Counted from the first letter of the stretch, positions 44,336-55,674 are shown. The stretch: 64,000 nucleotides of DNA from Cadophora sp. MPI-SDFR-AT-0126 (GCA_020747065.1 JAGMVK010000027.1:62001-126000); one strand, 5' to 3'. A program made the numbers and translations. Notes: a model not told the origin generated them from the letters alone.

Positions 44336-44572
44336 TCATGGGACCGCTCGCCAACCTTTCGGGTCCTTCTTTGTCGATGTGACGGTGACCACATTCTTAA
44401 GAGGATCTAAAGCTGTTAATAATTGGTTCTTCAAACCTTCTGTGTTTTTCAAAGGGTCGACCATACTGTTATTTTCAAGTCCACAACAGGCGCATTTCAA
44501 GGTTGGTTGTGGTGATGAATCGAGGAGATTCCCGCAGCTAGTGCAAAAAACAAGGGCCCCAACTGCAGACAT
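44336..44572 (-). pseudogene. RPA12-like, N-terminal ribbon only
   Basis: Starts MSAVGALVFCTSCGNLLD at 44572, a near-canonical RPA12 beginning, with CACCGLEN completing the first zinc ribbon. A 60-bp intron (GTATGG to CTTTAG, starting after the same codon as the neighbour's intron) leads to NPLKNVVTVTSTKKDPKG, the linker typical of the family. The FPS.LR block and whole C-terminal ribbon are missing before the stop. Tandem to, and on the same strand as, the gene at 43713-44095. Likely a truncated duplicate. Confidence 0.6.
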
Positions 44573-44827
44573 TGAGATCGATCTGGAATGCTTAGAAGAG
44601 GTAATATTTGAATTTGAATGCTCGGAGAAAAGATTGCTTGGTGCAAGTCTCAGAGGCAAATGGAGTGGGCGTGGGCGAGATAGTTTGTCCTTTAAGGCGT
44701 GCAAAGTCTGCGCACAACCCTTTGGAGATGACCTTCCAGGCATGGACTGCTGATGCCTTTTTGCTAATTCAGCTGGCGTTTGACTTGAATAGGGGAATGT
44801 AAAATATGCACGTCGTGGTTGTCAATA

Positions 44828-45341
44828 ACCTGCAAAAGTCCGCCCTCGGGTGTTGCGGAAGATTCCGCCACCGAATGAGGCACTCGTCACGCCGAGAAAA
44901 TCCGCCCACTCGCTGAAGACCTCCAAAAACTTCACTCTTCAGCTTGCCATCAAACCACGTCACCACGAATTGCCACACGAGGAGCAGAGACGTTATCTCA
45001 CAAACTTTTGGCCGTAAGCTTTGCGTCTTTTATGCGCATCTCAAAGAGGCTCCTCTGATAGCTGAAGAATATCTTACCGTAACGGTTACAAAATGCCGGG
45101 GCACGTGTGCGTGGAGAACGGCCCACAGCCCGATCAGGAGTTTCTTGACCTCATCGGCGAAGCTGTGCAGGAGAACGGCGATGGGGATAGATGCATTCCA
45201 AACGGACAAAATCATCTTGTGATTGATATGGCGCCTCTCTATAAGGCCGTCATCAGGAAATTTTTGGAAAATGAATATCCAAAGGTTTGGAAAAACTTAA
45301 ACATGAGAGCAACTGCGAGTCTAATCAAATCCGTAGATTAA
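44828..45341 (+). CDS. hypothetical protein, 5' end unresolved
   Basis: A clean 54-bp intron (about 45017-45070, GTAAGC to CTGAAG) joins two coding frames: PAKVRPRVLRKIPPP to YLTNFWP, and ISYRNGYKMPGHV to the stop at 45341. The second exon looks well folded (NHLVIDMAPLYKAVIRKFLE). The frame opens at about 44818 without an ATG, so a first exon is missing from the model. No family recognised. Confidence 0.4.
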
Positions 45342-45583
45342 ATCTTCTTTCCTGCGACCTTATATTCACTTTCGCTGGCAAGGTGCCTTCCTCCATCAGG
45401 AAGGTCGGATACCAATACCCTCACTCCCAGAGCGCGCCCTGATCATAATACCTTTGATGGTTCGCGGAGACCTGCGAGCCCAGAATAACATCATATTGGA
45501 GACTGGACGATCAATCTGTGTTAGCGGAAGCACGTCACTCGAACTGGTTGGACCTGGAACACTGCTGTCCATCGATCTAGGAT
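45342..45583. other. no gene recognised
   Basis: Intergenic between convergent genes. Confidence 0.4.
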
Positions 45584-47028
45584 TTAGCAGGTGATTGTCC
45601 CACCGGTTCCGGGAGGGTCATACATGAGCCCAGGCCAGCTGACTTGGTTCATGTCATCCCAGAACTCAGATGTCACATCAGTCATGTCATTCCAGTACTC
45701 GAACGAATCAGCCATCCCACCCCAATACCCAGGTTGTAGGTCTGACGACGTGTTGAAGTCAGATCCTGTGAGCCGGGGAGTTGCAATTGATGTAGGAGGA
45801 ACCATTGGCGCTCTAGTATTACGATCTTAAGGAGTCTGTCAGTTTGGTCGCCGAATTCACTGTTCTGATATTTACCTGCATTACTAGTCTCCGAATCTGA
45901 AGTTGCTGTGGCAGCGGGCTCACTTGACGACGTACTCTGACGTGGGTTGTCTAGATTGTCCACTTGGGAGTCTGTACCTGCTCCGTCAATAGCAACCACA
46001 GATGCACTAGGTAGCAGCGTAGGTACATCTGTGATTTGTGTTCGTCTACGTTTTCGTTTCCTCGAAATTGTCTGTCCATTAGTTAGTCTTGTCGATTCTT
46101 AGTGACTGTAACACATACCATATCTGCTTGTGGTGAGGAATACTCGAGAAAGTATGAATCTAGCTCTGCATTCATCATGGCCCATATCTTTTGCCCTACG
46201 ACGTAACATCTTTGAGTGTTTTTGTTCGTTGGATCGTTGATACCTCGAGCTTTTAGACGGGCCACAGCTTGCACCCGAACCTCTCCAGTCAAAGGGATAC
46301 GTTCAAGCCTATGGAATATGAGCTCGTGTTCGAATCTGTTTTTGCAATTGTACCACTCACTTGTACGCCGAGATGTCATCTGGCAAACAGATCATCGAGC
46401 CCAGTCCACCAAGCTCCGCGGACAGTGAAGCATACTTTCCACCAACAGTCGCCCATCCTTTACTTCGCTTCCCAATCTCTGCGTCATCTTTCCCAACCTT
46501 GATGCGACTGAGAAACTCAGTCTCAGCTGTCGAGTCTGTACAAAGATGGCGAACATTAAGCCGATTCATTAAGTTGTAAAATGCGATTTGTAGGATTCGT
46601 AGGCGTACCGCCTTCACAAGTGCTGACTGGAAGTGAGTATGATCCAAAGCCAGGTAGAGTCGAGAAAGGAAATCCTGTGCAGGAGACAGGGAGACCTCAA
46701 GTTCTGAGGTCAATATGGACGAAGGATCCTGGTCCCAAAGCTCCAACTGAGTGAGGATAACCTGAGGTACATTGATGGGGCCCGTCTTCCATGTGGCCAC
46801 CTTCAGACGATCAGAAGGAGGAGGTTTACACTTCGTTTTCCATTCCGGAGGAATCTGCTCCCATAATTTCAGAAAAGTTTTCTCAGCCTGAAGTTGAGAC
46901 CTTAGCATACTATATGCGACTATTCGACATATACATACGTCTTTCTTCTCTTTATCTGGACTTTTGGAGAGACTCTTGATGTGAATTTCTATACTCGCGA
47001 GCTTTTCGGATAGAGTGCTTTGCGACAT
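45584..47028 (-). CDS. hypothetical nuclear protein, five exons
   Basis: Exons 47028-46939, 46887-46361, 46308-46119, 46071-45876 and 45810-45584, 409 residues, all phases matched. Introns 51, 52, 47 and 65 bp (donors GTATGT, GTGAGT, GTATGT, GTAAAT). The N-terminus has a short coiled coil (SEKLASIEIHIKSLSKS). Residues 30-230 are helical. A conserved-looking block follows (GEVRVQAVARLKARGI). A strong nuclear signal SRKRKRRRT precedes a Ser/Thr-rich and then acidic, Trp/Phe-rich tail (EYWNDMTDVTSEFWDDM) of the kind seen in transcription activation domains. No DNA-binding domain recognised. Regulator role is inference. Confidence 0.7.
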
Positions 47029-47045
47029 GAGGGCGATGAATAGCA

Positions 47046-47560
47046 AAGGTGGTTTCTTGTCATTCCCCGCTTAAGATGTAAGGCTGATGTGATAAGAGTG
47101 TCACGCTAAGCCGCATCTTGCTGAAGTTAAGGGCTGCTCAAAACTTAAACAACTTCGGGTCTAGCGCATTTGGCTTTCGCTTAGTGGCGCTCTCCGAGTC
47201 TTCAGACAGCCGGGGTAAGTCAAAGCCAAGAGAATACCGTATCCACTTGGAAGAATGGCGCATCAGGCTGCAAAGCCCTGTGAATTGAGAAATGATCCTG
47301 ATAGTTGACGTGGTTGAAGCTTTCCCGTAGAATCTGCAACATGGAGGAGTGTCTTTCACTTTTGGGGGGGCTACACATTGTGAGCGGTCTTCGTTCTCAA
47401 GTGCTGACAGCTCGGCACGCGATTCTCTTAGTGGATGTGGTATCTGATTGGAGGAAAGTGGGAATCTCCAAGGTTATTCCTTTGGCGCTTGACAGTATCT
47501 ACCCCTCCCCACGTTTATCTGATCCGTCTGATCATTTTCCAATATCCTGAAGATGGTCGT
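47046..47560. other. no gene recognised
   Basis: Upstream region of two divergent genes. Confidence 0.4.
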
Positions 47561-47571
47561 CCGCCCAGGTA

Positions 47572-47578
47572 TATATAA
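47572..47578 (+). promoter_or_regulatory. TATA box
   Basis: TATATAA, about 210 bp upstream of the ATG at 47787. A CAGACTCAGACTCAGACTCAAG leader lies downstream and a probable 5'-UTR intron (about 47711-47779, GTACTG to TTGCAG) separates it from the start. Confidence 0.6.
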
Positions 47579-47786
47579 GATGCATTCTGTACTGAGACTC
47601 TCCTGCTCTTGCACACAACACAACACATCACACCATACCACAACATCGCCACGCCAAAAAGGTACTTTTCCAGTCACCGTCAAGACATCAGACTCAGACT
47701 CAGACTCAAGGTACTGTATTCTATAAAGATCTCACAACTTGTGCCAACATGATGGAGTTCTGTTAACAAAAATTGCAGTTCCAATT

Positions 47787-47942
47787 ATGTGTCAACCAGT
47801 ATACATAACCTACACCTGTGGATGTGAATCACGAACCTCACAAATCAAGCAATGTGCAAAAGTGAATGGGGAGTGTACAACAGATGGATTCCACTACGAG
47901 AAGGCAGACGGGCCTTGCACAGCTCATACCCCAAAGAAGTAG
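47787..47942 (+). CDS. tiny Cys-rich protein
   Basis: 51 residues from MCQPVYITYTCGC. Cysteines at CGC and then C.....GEC and GPC suggest a metal site or disulfides. No signal peptide, so a zinc-type site is more likely than a secreted effector. A good TATA box, leader and 5'-UTR intron support expression. Similar short CGC proteins are widespread in fungi but I know no function. Confidence 0.5.
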   Translation: MCQPVYITYTCGCESRTSQIKQCAKVNGECTTDGFHYEKADGPCTAHTPKK

Positions 47943-48079
47943 TTCAGGATCAATATGCCGTTGGTGGAGTGTTCAATTCGTGGGGTGGCAAGACGACGGG
48001 ATATTATCCTCTTGACAGTGGTTTTCCCATTGGGTTTTCCCACGTCCGCTGTGCAAATGCAGAGAGGTTAGAATTTAAA

Positions 48080-48190
48080 TCCATGTCTGTACATGGCCTT
48101 TGAAATGCTCCAAGTGATCGGGAACAAGCCCTTGAGACTTGCACGTTGGTTGACAACACACTATCTTGGCTTGCGGATCTCTTCCTTTCT
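48080..48190 (-). pseudogene. DUF3435 gene fragment
   Basis: About 110 bp matching the 3' part of the recombinase-like genes (same block at 48335-48450 and 55725-55840; shared GAACAAGCCC.TGAGACTTGCAC). An isolated short duplicate. Confidence 0.65.
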
Positions 48191-49723
48191 GCCACAAATC
48201 TTATTATCCCGCCACCTACCTTTCCAGTCACGACAGTGAACCCCTCCCACGAGAGCGACTTAGATATAGCAAACACGAATAAGAGATCTATAGTCTATTT
48301 TGACGAACGCACAAACCTTGGTTCCCGGAGCTTGACGCCGTGCACTGTCTCTACGTGGCCTTTAAAGTGCTCCACGTGCTCGAGAACAAGCCCCTGAGAC
48401 TTGCACGCTGGGTGATAACACTCTATCTTGGCGTGTGGATCTCTTTCTTTGAGGTGAATCCGTTCAACGTGATCCATCATCTTCGCAGGGCGGCGAAAGG
48501 AGCCCATCCGCTCCTCATAGCTCTTCGATTCGTCGCCAATGCAAATCGGGCACTGGCTCTTGGCAAGGACAAGAGGGTATGGCTCGAGATCGGGCGATTC
48601 CTCCTTGATGAGAGGTGGCTGCGGTAGGGCAACCCGGAGTCGGTACCGTCGAGGCACTTCGCGGCGGCGGCAGAGAGCGACCATAAGACCGGCAGAGTGG
48701 ATCCGGCGCGCGACAATGTCCTGTGCGGTGATACCCGCGACATGAGTGCAGATAAGTTTGGCCAGCTGCGCCCGTTCGGGGATCTGATGTTCCACCACCG
48801 GCTCGATATACTCCTCTTCCTGCTGTCCACGGTTCTGCCTCTCAATATCTTCTAGCGGGCGACGGCGGAAGTAGTCGGCTCGGTATTCCTCAGAGATGAT
48901 ATTTTGCCGCCGAGTTCGGGCAATACCGATCTCCACGGTAAGACGTTGAACTTCCGCCTCGACCTCCGTTCCCTGGATCCTGTAAGCTCCAGCTTTTAGC
49001 TCCGCTCGCTGCTGCTCGAGATCGACGATACTTGGGTCGGGGGAAAGCGCTGCAAGAACGTCGTCCAGCGGGTGAACTAGAGCGCGAGGATCACGCATGA
49101 GACTCATATGAGTAAGCATGCGTAGGATGCCTCTGCAGATAGTCGCTCGAGGACAGCAGACAGGACGTCGAATAGTACCCTCTCATTGATATAGGCTCCG
49201 TTATACACCGCCGAGTTCGGGTTGTGTCGCATAACCTGATCTCTAACCGCATCCGTGGCAGTACCTAGACACAGAAGGCTCCATTAGCAGAGTGGTCTAT
49301 GCTTGTAATGTCACAGAGCACTTACGGTCGACGATATTGGCCGTCCCACGACGGAAGCAATAGCTGGTCAGCTTCTCTAGGAAACCCGCCGCAAGCCCTA
49401 GGCGGTTCAAGCAGTCCCTGAATTGAGAGTAGGTGAGAGCGAGTGTCGGAGAGGCGACCCCACTGTCAGCTAGCTTTTTATCTTGACGGAAAATTGGAGT
49501 CTTGAGTATTTCTTGCTTCCAGGATAGTGGCGTACATTGGACCGGGCCCCACACCTTGTGCTCAAAGACCCGCTCGACCGTAGTCAGGCTCGGTGCTTCG
49601 AAGGCCGCATCCGCAATAGCCAGGGAGACGAGGTGGGTAATCGGACAGAAGATTGGATCGTCTACTTCAGTGAAGGAGAATATCGTGCTTCCGTAGTTTG
49701 TCAGTTCGCTTTCAGAACATATA

Positions 49724-49807
49724 CTAGTCGGTCCACCTTCTGTGGCTCGGGGCTCGCTTACAGTCGGGGAAAGCAAATGTAGCAGGAAAGCAAAAGTGTC
49801 ACAACTC
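49724..49807 (+). repeat. left terminal inverted repeat (84 bp)
   Basis: Matches the right end base for base as reverse complement. Confidence 0.95.
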
Positions 49808-49906
49808 AGATACGCGAAGCGCGTTTTCCCACCAAAATCACGACTTTTTGAATCGCGATTGTGATCCACTACCTACCCATTTTCATTCAAGATTACGACC
49901 ATTCAA

Positions 49907-51978
49907 ATGCCCACTCGTAAAAATCGCTTCGGCAAGTACGCCACCAAGGCAGACTACGATATTGCTTTCGCAGAGGCTCGGAAATGGACTCTTGATAACC
50001 CAACGGAATCTCCAACGACTGCGGCACGAATATATGGTGTTTCTGAGCCTTCTTTACGTCAATCCATTCGTAGGGCAAAGATCAAGAAGGCGCAGGGAGG
50101 TATAAGGCTCGCAGATTCGCCAGAAAGTGGTGGCCATAACAAGGTGTTGTCGACGGCGCAAGAGACGGCGATTATTCAGTATTGCCACGAGCAATGGGAA
50201 TTAGGTCTTGGAGCTACGCATGCAATGGTTAAGTCAGCAATCGCTCATCTTTTGGCAGTACGAGCCTCTCCTTACTTCCGTGAAGCTCTACTGATATTCT
50301 ATAGTCTCAGAACCCTCCCAGATCAGCTCCCTCGAATCGATGGTACACGGCTTGGTTAAATAAGAACGCACAACTCCACACGCTTAAGACGAAACCTATG
50401 GAGGTTATTCGATTAGAATCACATACAGAAGAAGAGGTTAAGACGTGGTTTGAGAACCTAGGAATGGAGATGCGAAGGCTACATATTAATTCAGGAAAGA
50501 AGGTCTTGAATATGGACGAATCAGGCGTACGAGTTGGTTGCCCCTCTGCGGAAAAGGTCGTTGTACCTATAGCTGTTACAGAGCTATATACTCCAACTCA
50601 GGGAAGCCGTAAGACTGTTACAGTTACAGAGACTGTACGTGCCGATGGCCAGAAACCTTTGCCACCTTTTATAATATGCCCTGGAGAATATATCATGCAA
50701 AATTGGGTGTCTCCAAACCTCACGGGTGACGAGACAATCGTTTGCTCTTCAAGTGGATACGTTAATAACGACGTAATTATGAAATATGGCTATCACTTGA
50801 TCAAATATTCGCATGCCGGTCCAAAGAAGCCGTGGAAACTCTTGCTCTTAGACGGCCACGAATCTCACTACTTTCTGCCTTTCCAACTCCTCTTAAAAGA
50901 GAATCATATTCTTCCTTGGTACTTTCCAAGTCACCTGACGCATGCCCTCCAACCTCTAGATGTTGGTATATTTAGGCCGTGGAAACACTACCACTCTCTT
51001 GCGGTCAATTCGGCGTTGCGTAGCCTTGATCTTGAATATACCGTTACGTCTTTCTTCAGAGATCTGTCCCGGATTAGGGAAGAAACCCTGGTTTCCCATA
51101 CTATTTGCAATGCCTTCAAAGAGTCCGGAATCTGGCCGTTGAGCTGTAAAGCCGGCCTCGAGAGAGTACGGTCCTTCAGTAAGAAAAACCAGTCTTCCGA
51201 GCCTGAGCTTCCTGCAAACACTGCCTCCGAAAAGGTCTGGAGGACGAAGGCAGCAATTGAGTCGTTTATTGGTAGAGATCCGACGACATTCTCTGATAAT
51301 ACTGTGGAGGTCTTTAAAGAGGCAATGAAGGAAACGTCGGTACAACTAGAGAAGGCTTACTTAACGACTACAGAGCACGCTCTCTTACAACAAAAGCTAC
51401 GGGAAAGTGCTCGACGAAAGAAGACCTCTCGACGTACAATTAAAAGCAATGGCGGAGGTTCTGCACCTACAGTTGCTGAGTTACGAGTACAGATCTCTGC
51501 TAAGGCAGAGGCTGAACGAATTGAAGAACTCAAGAGAGCTACGAGACTACTTTCCCAGGCTATCGGAAAACACAAAGAATCTCTGAGAGTAGCGGGAGTT
51601 GCGGCCAGGAAGACGAATAAGGCTAGAAAGCAGAGGATACAAGAGATGGCTAAAGTAGGAGAGGTTATTCCACCTAATTCTGAGCTTTTGATACGGGAAA
51701 GAGAGCCAGACAAAGAGCCCAACGCTGTAGAATCTGCACTTCTAACTGAAGAAGGTCACCCGGCCCTGCTAGCCTCTAAATTGCAATATCAAGTAGAGCT
51801 TGATAACGACGAAGAAGTAGAGATATATACGCAGTCTAGTATAGAGAAGGCTTGTACTGAGCACGTGGAGTACGTCGATTCTTCTCCCATAGGCTCAGAA
51901 TACGCCGAAAGCTCTGGGGAGGATGATCAGGAGGATTCATTTGTTGCAGGAACCGATTATGTAAAAGTACCAAATTGA
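49907..51978 (+). CDS. Fot1/pogo-family transposase (DDE_1)
   Basis: Exons 49907-50257 and 50305-51978, with a 47-bp intron (GTACGA to CTATAG), 674 residues. N-terminal psq-type helix-turn-helix (TAARIYGVSEPSLRQSIRRA), then a CENP-B-type domain (TAQETAIIQYCHEQW). Catalytic triad in context: NMDESG (D188), LLLDGHESH (D300) and LQPLDVGIF (D336), spacing DD35D as in Fot1/pogo. The C-terminal 240 residues are charged and coiled (REKTSR-like basic block, acidic end). It cuts and pastes the element at TA sites. Reading frame intact, so the element is potentially autonomous. Confidence 0.92.
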
Positions 51979-52063
51979 TGTGGAGGATTTCATTTGAATA
52001 ATTGTTGCCGGCGTCATGGTTTTGGTGGGGTTTGCACTCAAATTAAATCCCCGATATTAACCC

Positions 52064-52147
52064 GAGTTGTGACACTTTTGCTTTCCTGCTACATTTGCTT
52101 TCCCCGACTGTAAGCGAGCCCCGAGCCACAGAAGGTGGACCGACTAG
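52064..52147 (-). repeat. right terminal inverted repeat (84 bp)
   Basis: Reverse complement of 49724-49807. Confidence 0.95.
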
Positions 52148-52253
52148 TATGGTAGAGAAGGGGTTCGTTGACTCACGGCTTTTGGCGTCTCGGACGTGGC
52201 TCAAATGACCATCTACGAAGATGGTGACAGCTCCGCAGCTCCGCCACCAGATT

Positions 52254-52382
52254 TCCGACGTGGTCACATCCCAGCAACTTTTCCGCAACCAGCTCCGCCA
52301 CCAAATTTGAACCCTGCCCGTTGCATGGGTGGCGATAGAAACAGCTTGCAACTGGTTGCGGCTGGGATGTGACCATGTCGGC
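52254..52382. mobile_element. short inverted-repeat element (MITE-like)
   Basis: CCGAC.TGGTCACATCCCAGC at about 52256-52277 recurs inverted at about 52361-52381 (GCTGGGATGTGACCATGTCGG), and GCAACCAG is also inverted inside. About 130 bp, noncoding. Lies right at the edge where recombinase homology ends. Confidence 0.5.
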
Positions 52383-52389
52383 ATGCATA

Positions 52390-53471
52390 GCGAGGATTGC
52401 GCAAATGCGCGGTCAGTCAGGAAGGGCATGGTGGAAGTTCCGCCTTGCAATTATGCCTTGCTGGATGCTATATAATCGTTGGTTCCCACCTACCTCCAGA
52501 GCTTGAAAACCGTTGATCTATAATCAGGCTACGTCGTCCCCAATCTTGCCAAAGAGGCCTCCTTCACATCTCTACTACGAACTCTTTTCAATTACCCTTT
52601 GCATCGCGCATCGATATAAAGACAAACATCCACCCAGACGTCTCATTCGCACATGACATCATTCCCATCCTCATTCTTCACACTTAAGAAGGCGCCGCTC
52701 GGAGCGTCGATGGCCTAGGTTCTGGGAAAGGTTTTGGTAAGAGCTAGCACTGTCTCTCAAAATTTTCACCTCATAATCTGATAAATCCTGGAGCCACTGC
52801 TGTATCATTCCCCTAGCAATATCAACTCGAAGCTAATTCTTTTCTCCAGATGACCAGACGCTGCAAAAACAGCTGCACTTTCCATGAAACGGACCACTTC
52901 GAATGGGAGTCCTTTGTCACGGGATCAGATGGCAAGCTCCTCGCCGAACCTCAGTAAGGTGTTCCAGTACTCGTCCCGCTTACTCGATGGTGCCCGATAT
53001 TCTGCCTTAGGCTTGGTAAGGCTCTGATCCCCATCGGCTGGTCGGCTCTCATCTCGTCCGTCGCCGACGGAGCAAGCGGCCGCCCAGCTGAGTCTTCCGC
53101 CTCCGCCACAACCCACTGCCAACTGGACACATGGCCAGCTGAAGAAGAGGCGTGTGCATGAAAGCTCATGCATTGGGGCGGGTGCATGGCAAGGCTCACC
53201 GAGGGGCGTGTGCATGAAAGCTCATGTGTCAAGTCCTGTGCATCTTCACCGCCAAAGAGCGAGCAATGAAATCTCTCCTTAGAAGCGTCGCGTCATTGCT
53301 TGACGCCCGACCGGGAGATGGCCGGGCACAGGTACGGCCGAGTCTCTTCTGTTCCTTCCCTTTCCAGGCAAGTGATGTCTTTCATACGATGTTGTGTAAT
53401 CCGAGCGTCTGTAGTTTTAGTCAGCGACAAGGCACTTCAAGGCGTCAGGCTTCAACTCAGGCCCTACCAGA
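52390..53471. other. no confident gene
   Basis: A TATA-like box lies near 52470 but no supported frame follows. A direct repeat GCGTGTGCATGAAAGCTCAT is at about 53150 and 53206. Confidence 0.45.
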
Positions 53472-54845
53472 ATGATTAGATTTCGCCATTCGCCATGGCT
53501 CTCGCCAAGGAGCCAGTTGCCAGCAGCGTCGGCTTACAAGGTTCGGGGTATGCTGTTGGTCGATTTGAGAGATGGGATGGACAACGGTCAGTTGGCAAAC
53601 AGGCCTCGCTGTAGGAGGGCGCACAATCTAGAGAAGAAAAGCTGGGAGGCAGAGAGGTGGGGGAAACGCCCCGTTGGCTGCTTAAAACTTGAGGACGGCG
53701 TCTTTGATTCTGAGAAGAAATTGGTAACCTGCAAATCGGCAGCGAGTATATTCTCCTTGAACGCAGCGCCAATGGAATACGAACCGGACTCTGCAAGAAA
53801 TCGCCAAAACGAGCTTTTCCATGCCGGAATCCCTACGATCTCTCCTCCTGTTTTCCACCATCCTGGCCCTTATCGTTACAGCGTCACACTTCCGGGATTC
53901 TTTGTTCCTTTTCCCTCCTATACCATGTATCCAAATGCTCCGGTCGAGCAGCTCGTGCCTAGCAAGTTCAGAGCCACACTCGCAAGCATGGGGGATGAAA
54001 GTCTCGAGGCAGCATTTAGTTATTTTCAAGACCCGCCATTGAGCGCCAATTCCAATTCCCAGTTCGATTCCGCTCCTAGAGTCGAGGCTCCGCTCAATGT
54101 TACTCCTGAACAGCAAGATTGGTCATATGGGACTGCTGCTTGTTATACCAGCCCAGACGGGCTTCAGCACCCGCAAGCGGCCACTTTTGCTCATGCGTTG
54201 TCTGGCACTCACTCGCTCTATCCTGCCACCGAGCAGCAGGACTTGTATAATGAACCTGCTACTTCTGGAAACAATCCAAATAACTTCTACTTTCCTTCGC
54301 AAAGCAGCACTGCTCAGAATCCTCTCCTGAACAGCTATGAGGGAGATATTATTGCCCGTATGCTGGATTTGGAGGGAATCAGTGGAGGAATCCATTTCTT
54401 GGACAACGGCAGCTTCAACACAAACTGCAGCCCTACATCATCCAACACAGAAACGAACCTCTCCGCGAACAACTTCTACCAGCCCTCGAACCCCGCCTAC
54501 GGCACCTCTACCACCGTCCAAGTTCTTTCGCCACATCCAAATCTCAGCCCCGAGACCTCCTCCACCACCTCATCTACGCCCCCCCATGATCACACTTCTC
54601 CGACACCATCTCCCACCAACGCTTCCTCTCCAAAAGCAACCCGACACTCCTGCACACACTGCCCCAGAAACTTCGCGCGTCTAAGCGACCTAAAGCGCCA
54701 CGCGATGATCCATTTCCCGGAACGGAAGTACCATTGCTGGCAGCTTGACTGTGACAGGAAGGGACGGGGATTTACGAGAAGGGATAAGTTGCGGGATCAT
54801 CTTAGAGGTGTGCATGAATTGGAGGAGGATGAGCTCGGGATTTGA
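53472..54845 (+). CDS. C2H2 zinc-finger regulator
   Basis: Single open frame of 457 codons. Two C2H2 fingers at the extreme C-terminus: C394-x2-C397-x12-H410-x3-H414 (HSCTHCPRNFARLSDLKRH) and C422-x4-C427-x15-H443-x4-H448 (CWQLDCDRKGRGFTRR). The preceding 290 residues are Ser/Thr/Pro/Asn/Gln-rich and disordered, typical of fungal transcription factors. An alternative, perhaps better, start is Met101 (MEYEPDSARN, 53772), since the first 100 residues are Arg/Lys-rich and unlike the rest and could be leader. Binds DNA in the nucleus; target unknown. It sits between the two recombinase copies. Confidence 0.8.
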   Translation: MIRFRHSPWLSPRSQLPAASAYKVRGMLLVDLRDGMDNGQLANRPRCRRAHNLEKKSWEAERWGKRPVGCLKLEDGVFDSEKKLVTCKSAASIFSLNAAPMEYEPDSARNRQNELFHAGIPTISPPVFHHPGPYRYSVTLPGFFVPFPSYTMYPNAPVEQLVPSKFRATLASMGDESLEAAFSYFQDPPLSANSNSQFDSAPRVEAPLNVTPEQQDWSYGTAACYTSPDGLQHPQAATFAHALSGTHSLYPATEQQDLYNEPATSGNNPNNFYFPSQSSTAQNPLLNSYEGDIIARMLDLEGISGGIHFLDNGSFNTNCSPTSSNTETNLSANNFYQPSNPAYGTSTTVQVLSPHPNLSPETSSTTSSTPPHDHTSPTPSPTNASSPKATRHSCTHCPRNFARLSDLKRHAMIHFPERKYHCWQLDCDRKGRGFTRRDKLRDHLRGVHELEEDELGI

Positions 54846-55674
54846 GGTTAAGGAATGGGTTTGATGGAATCGGGCAGGCGTAAGAGGTATCAATTCAGGG
54901 AGGAGTTGGAAAATAGGTGGTACAGCTATAAAATTCGTGTCTCATGTCCATTGCTAGCTTTTGTCTGATGTTTGTCTCGCTTGAGTCAAACTTTTGTTGC
55001 ACATCGCGCCCAATGTCTAAAGGCTTTCTGGTACAATGAAAATTCTCCTGACTTCAGGAGTAACTTAACTGGATGAAAATGCCTGCCGACTACCGCTTCT
55101 ATGAGCCATGGTTTCATTCCCTACTTCCATTCTCTATCCAAGAGCCACCTCTTGCCTCCCTCAACCACTCCTTACTGTTTCCGCTGCAACAAATGGCCTT
55201 TTAATTCATTTGGCTGACACATAGACTGTTGAGAGGTCTGCTTATGCCCGTATATATACGACAGTATTACTCTGTTGAATGGAGCCTTGTCTAGGCATAT
55301 ACGGTACCGTTGATCTTGCGGGGCTGTAACGGCCACAGTACTGTAAGCTGCACGGGAAAGTCGAGGATTCATTAGTGCGTCAAGCTGGCATTAGGGATGA
55401 CTATATTGATATAGCCAGCTATGATTGGGTTTTGGTAGAGCTACTAGGACAGAAGTAAAGCTGAAGGTGCTTCTGCGGTATTCAAATAGCAAGCCAGACA
55501 ACCACTACCTCGTCCTGTCCCTTCGTTGCTAGCGAGATGCAATACTTGCATTAAGATTGCAAGGTCTTGCCTCCAAACATAGCACAAAATCACCAGCAAG
55601 GCCGGAGAGAATTTAAAAAACGTAGTACGATACGGATAGTAATTTGATGATCTAGATATGAAATGGAACGCAGT
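54846..55674. other. no gene recognised
   Basis: 3' flanks of two convergent genes. One GGTACC-palindrome element near 55298 related to 43036-43225. Confidence 0.5.

Larger units (their letters stand above)
49724..52147 (+). mobile_element. Fot1/pogo-type DNA transposon, complete
   Basis: 2424 bp with perfect 84-bp terminal inverted repeats (49724-49807 and 52064-52147), beginning CTAGTCGGTCCACC. Flanked by TA on each side (49722-49723, 52148-52149), the target duplication of the Tc1/mariner superfamily. Contains one transposase gene. Identical ends and an intact gene point to a recent insertion. Confidence 0.95.
48295..52195 (-). pseudogene. DUF3435 recombinase-like gene, relic split by a transposon
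   Basis: Paralogue of the full gene at 55675-58274. Coding blocks: 49119-48295 (C-terminal part with CPICIGDESKSYEERMGSF and HVEHFKGHVETVHG), the piece up to about 49260, 49682-49330 (TEVDDPIFCPITHLV, CFRRGTANIVD), and a stub at 52150-52195. Three defects are visible. The 5' two fifths are absent beyond 52195. A one-base deletion near 49125-49135 separates ERLSAE from the MLTHMSL frame. A 2.4-kb DNA transposon (49724-52147) occupies what was an intron. The copy with no insertion at 57107 shows the original site. Not functional. Confidence 0.85.

Noticed and set aside
44769..44978. Minus ORF containing WFDGKLKSEVFGGLQRVGGF
   Set aside because: The plus strand has splice-supported coding that explains the region; no domain could be confirmed.
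47787..47942. Secreted Cys-rich effector
   Set aside because: No signal peptide or hydrophobic N-terminus; CGC spacing fits a metal site better.
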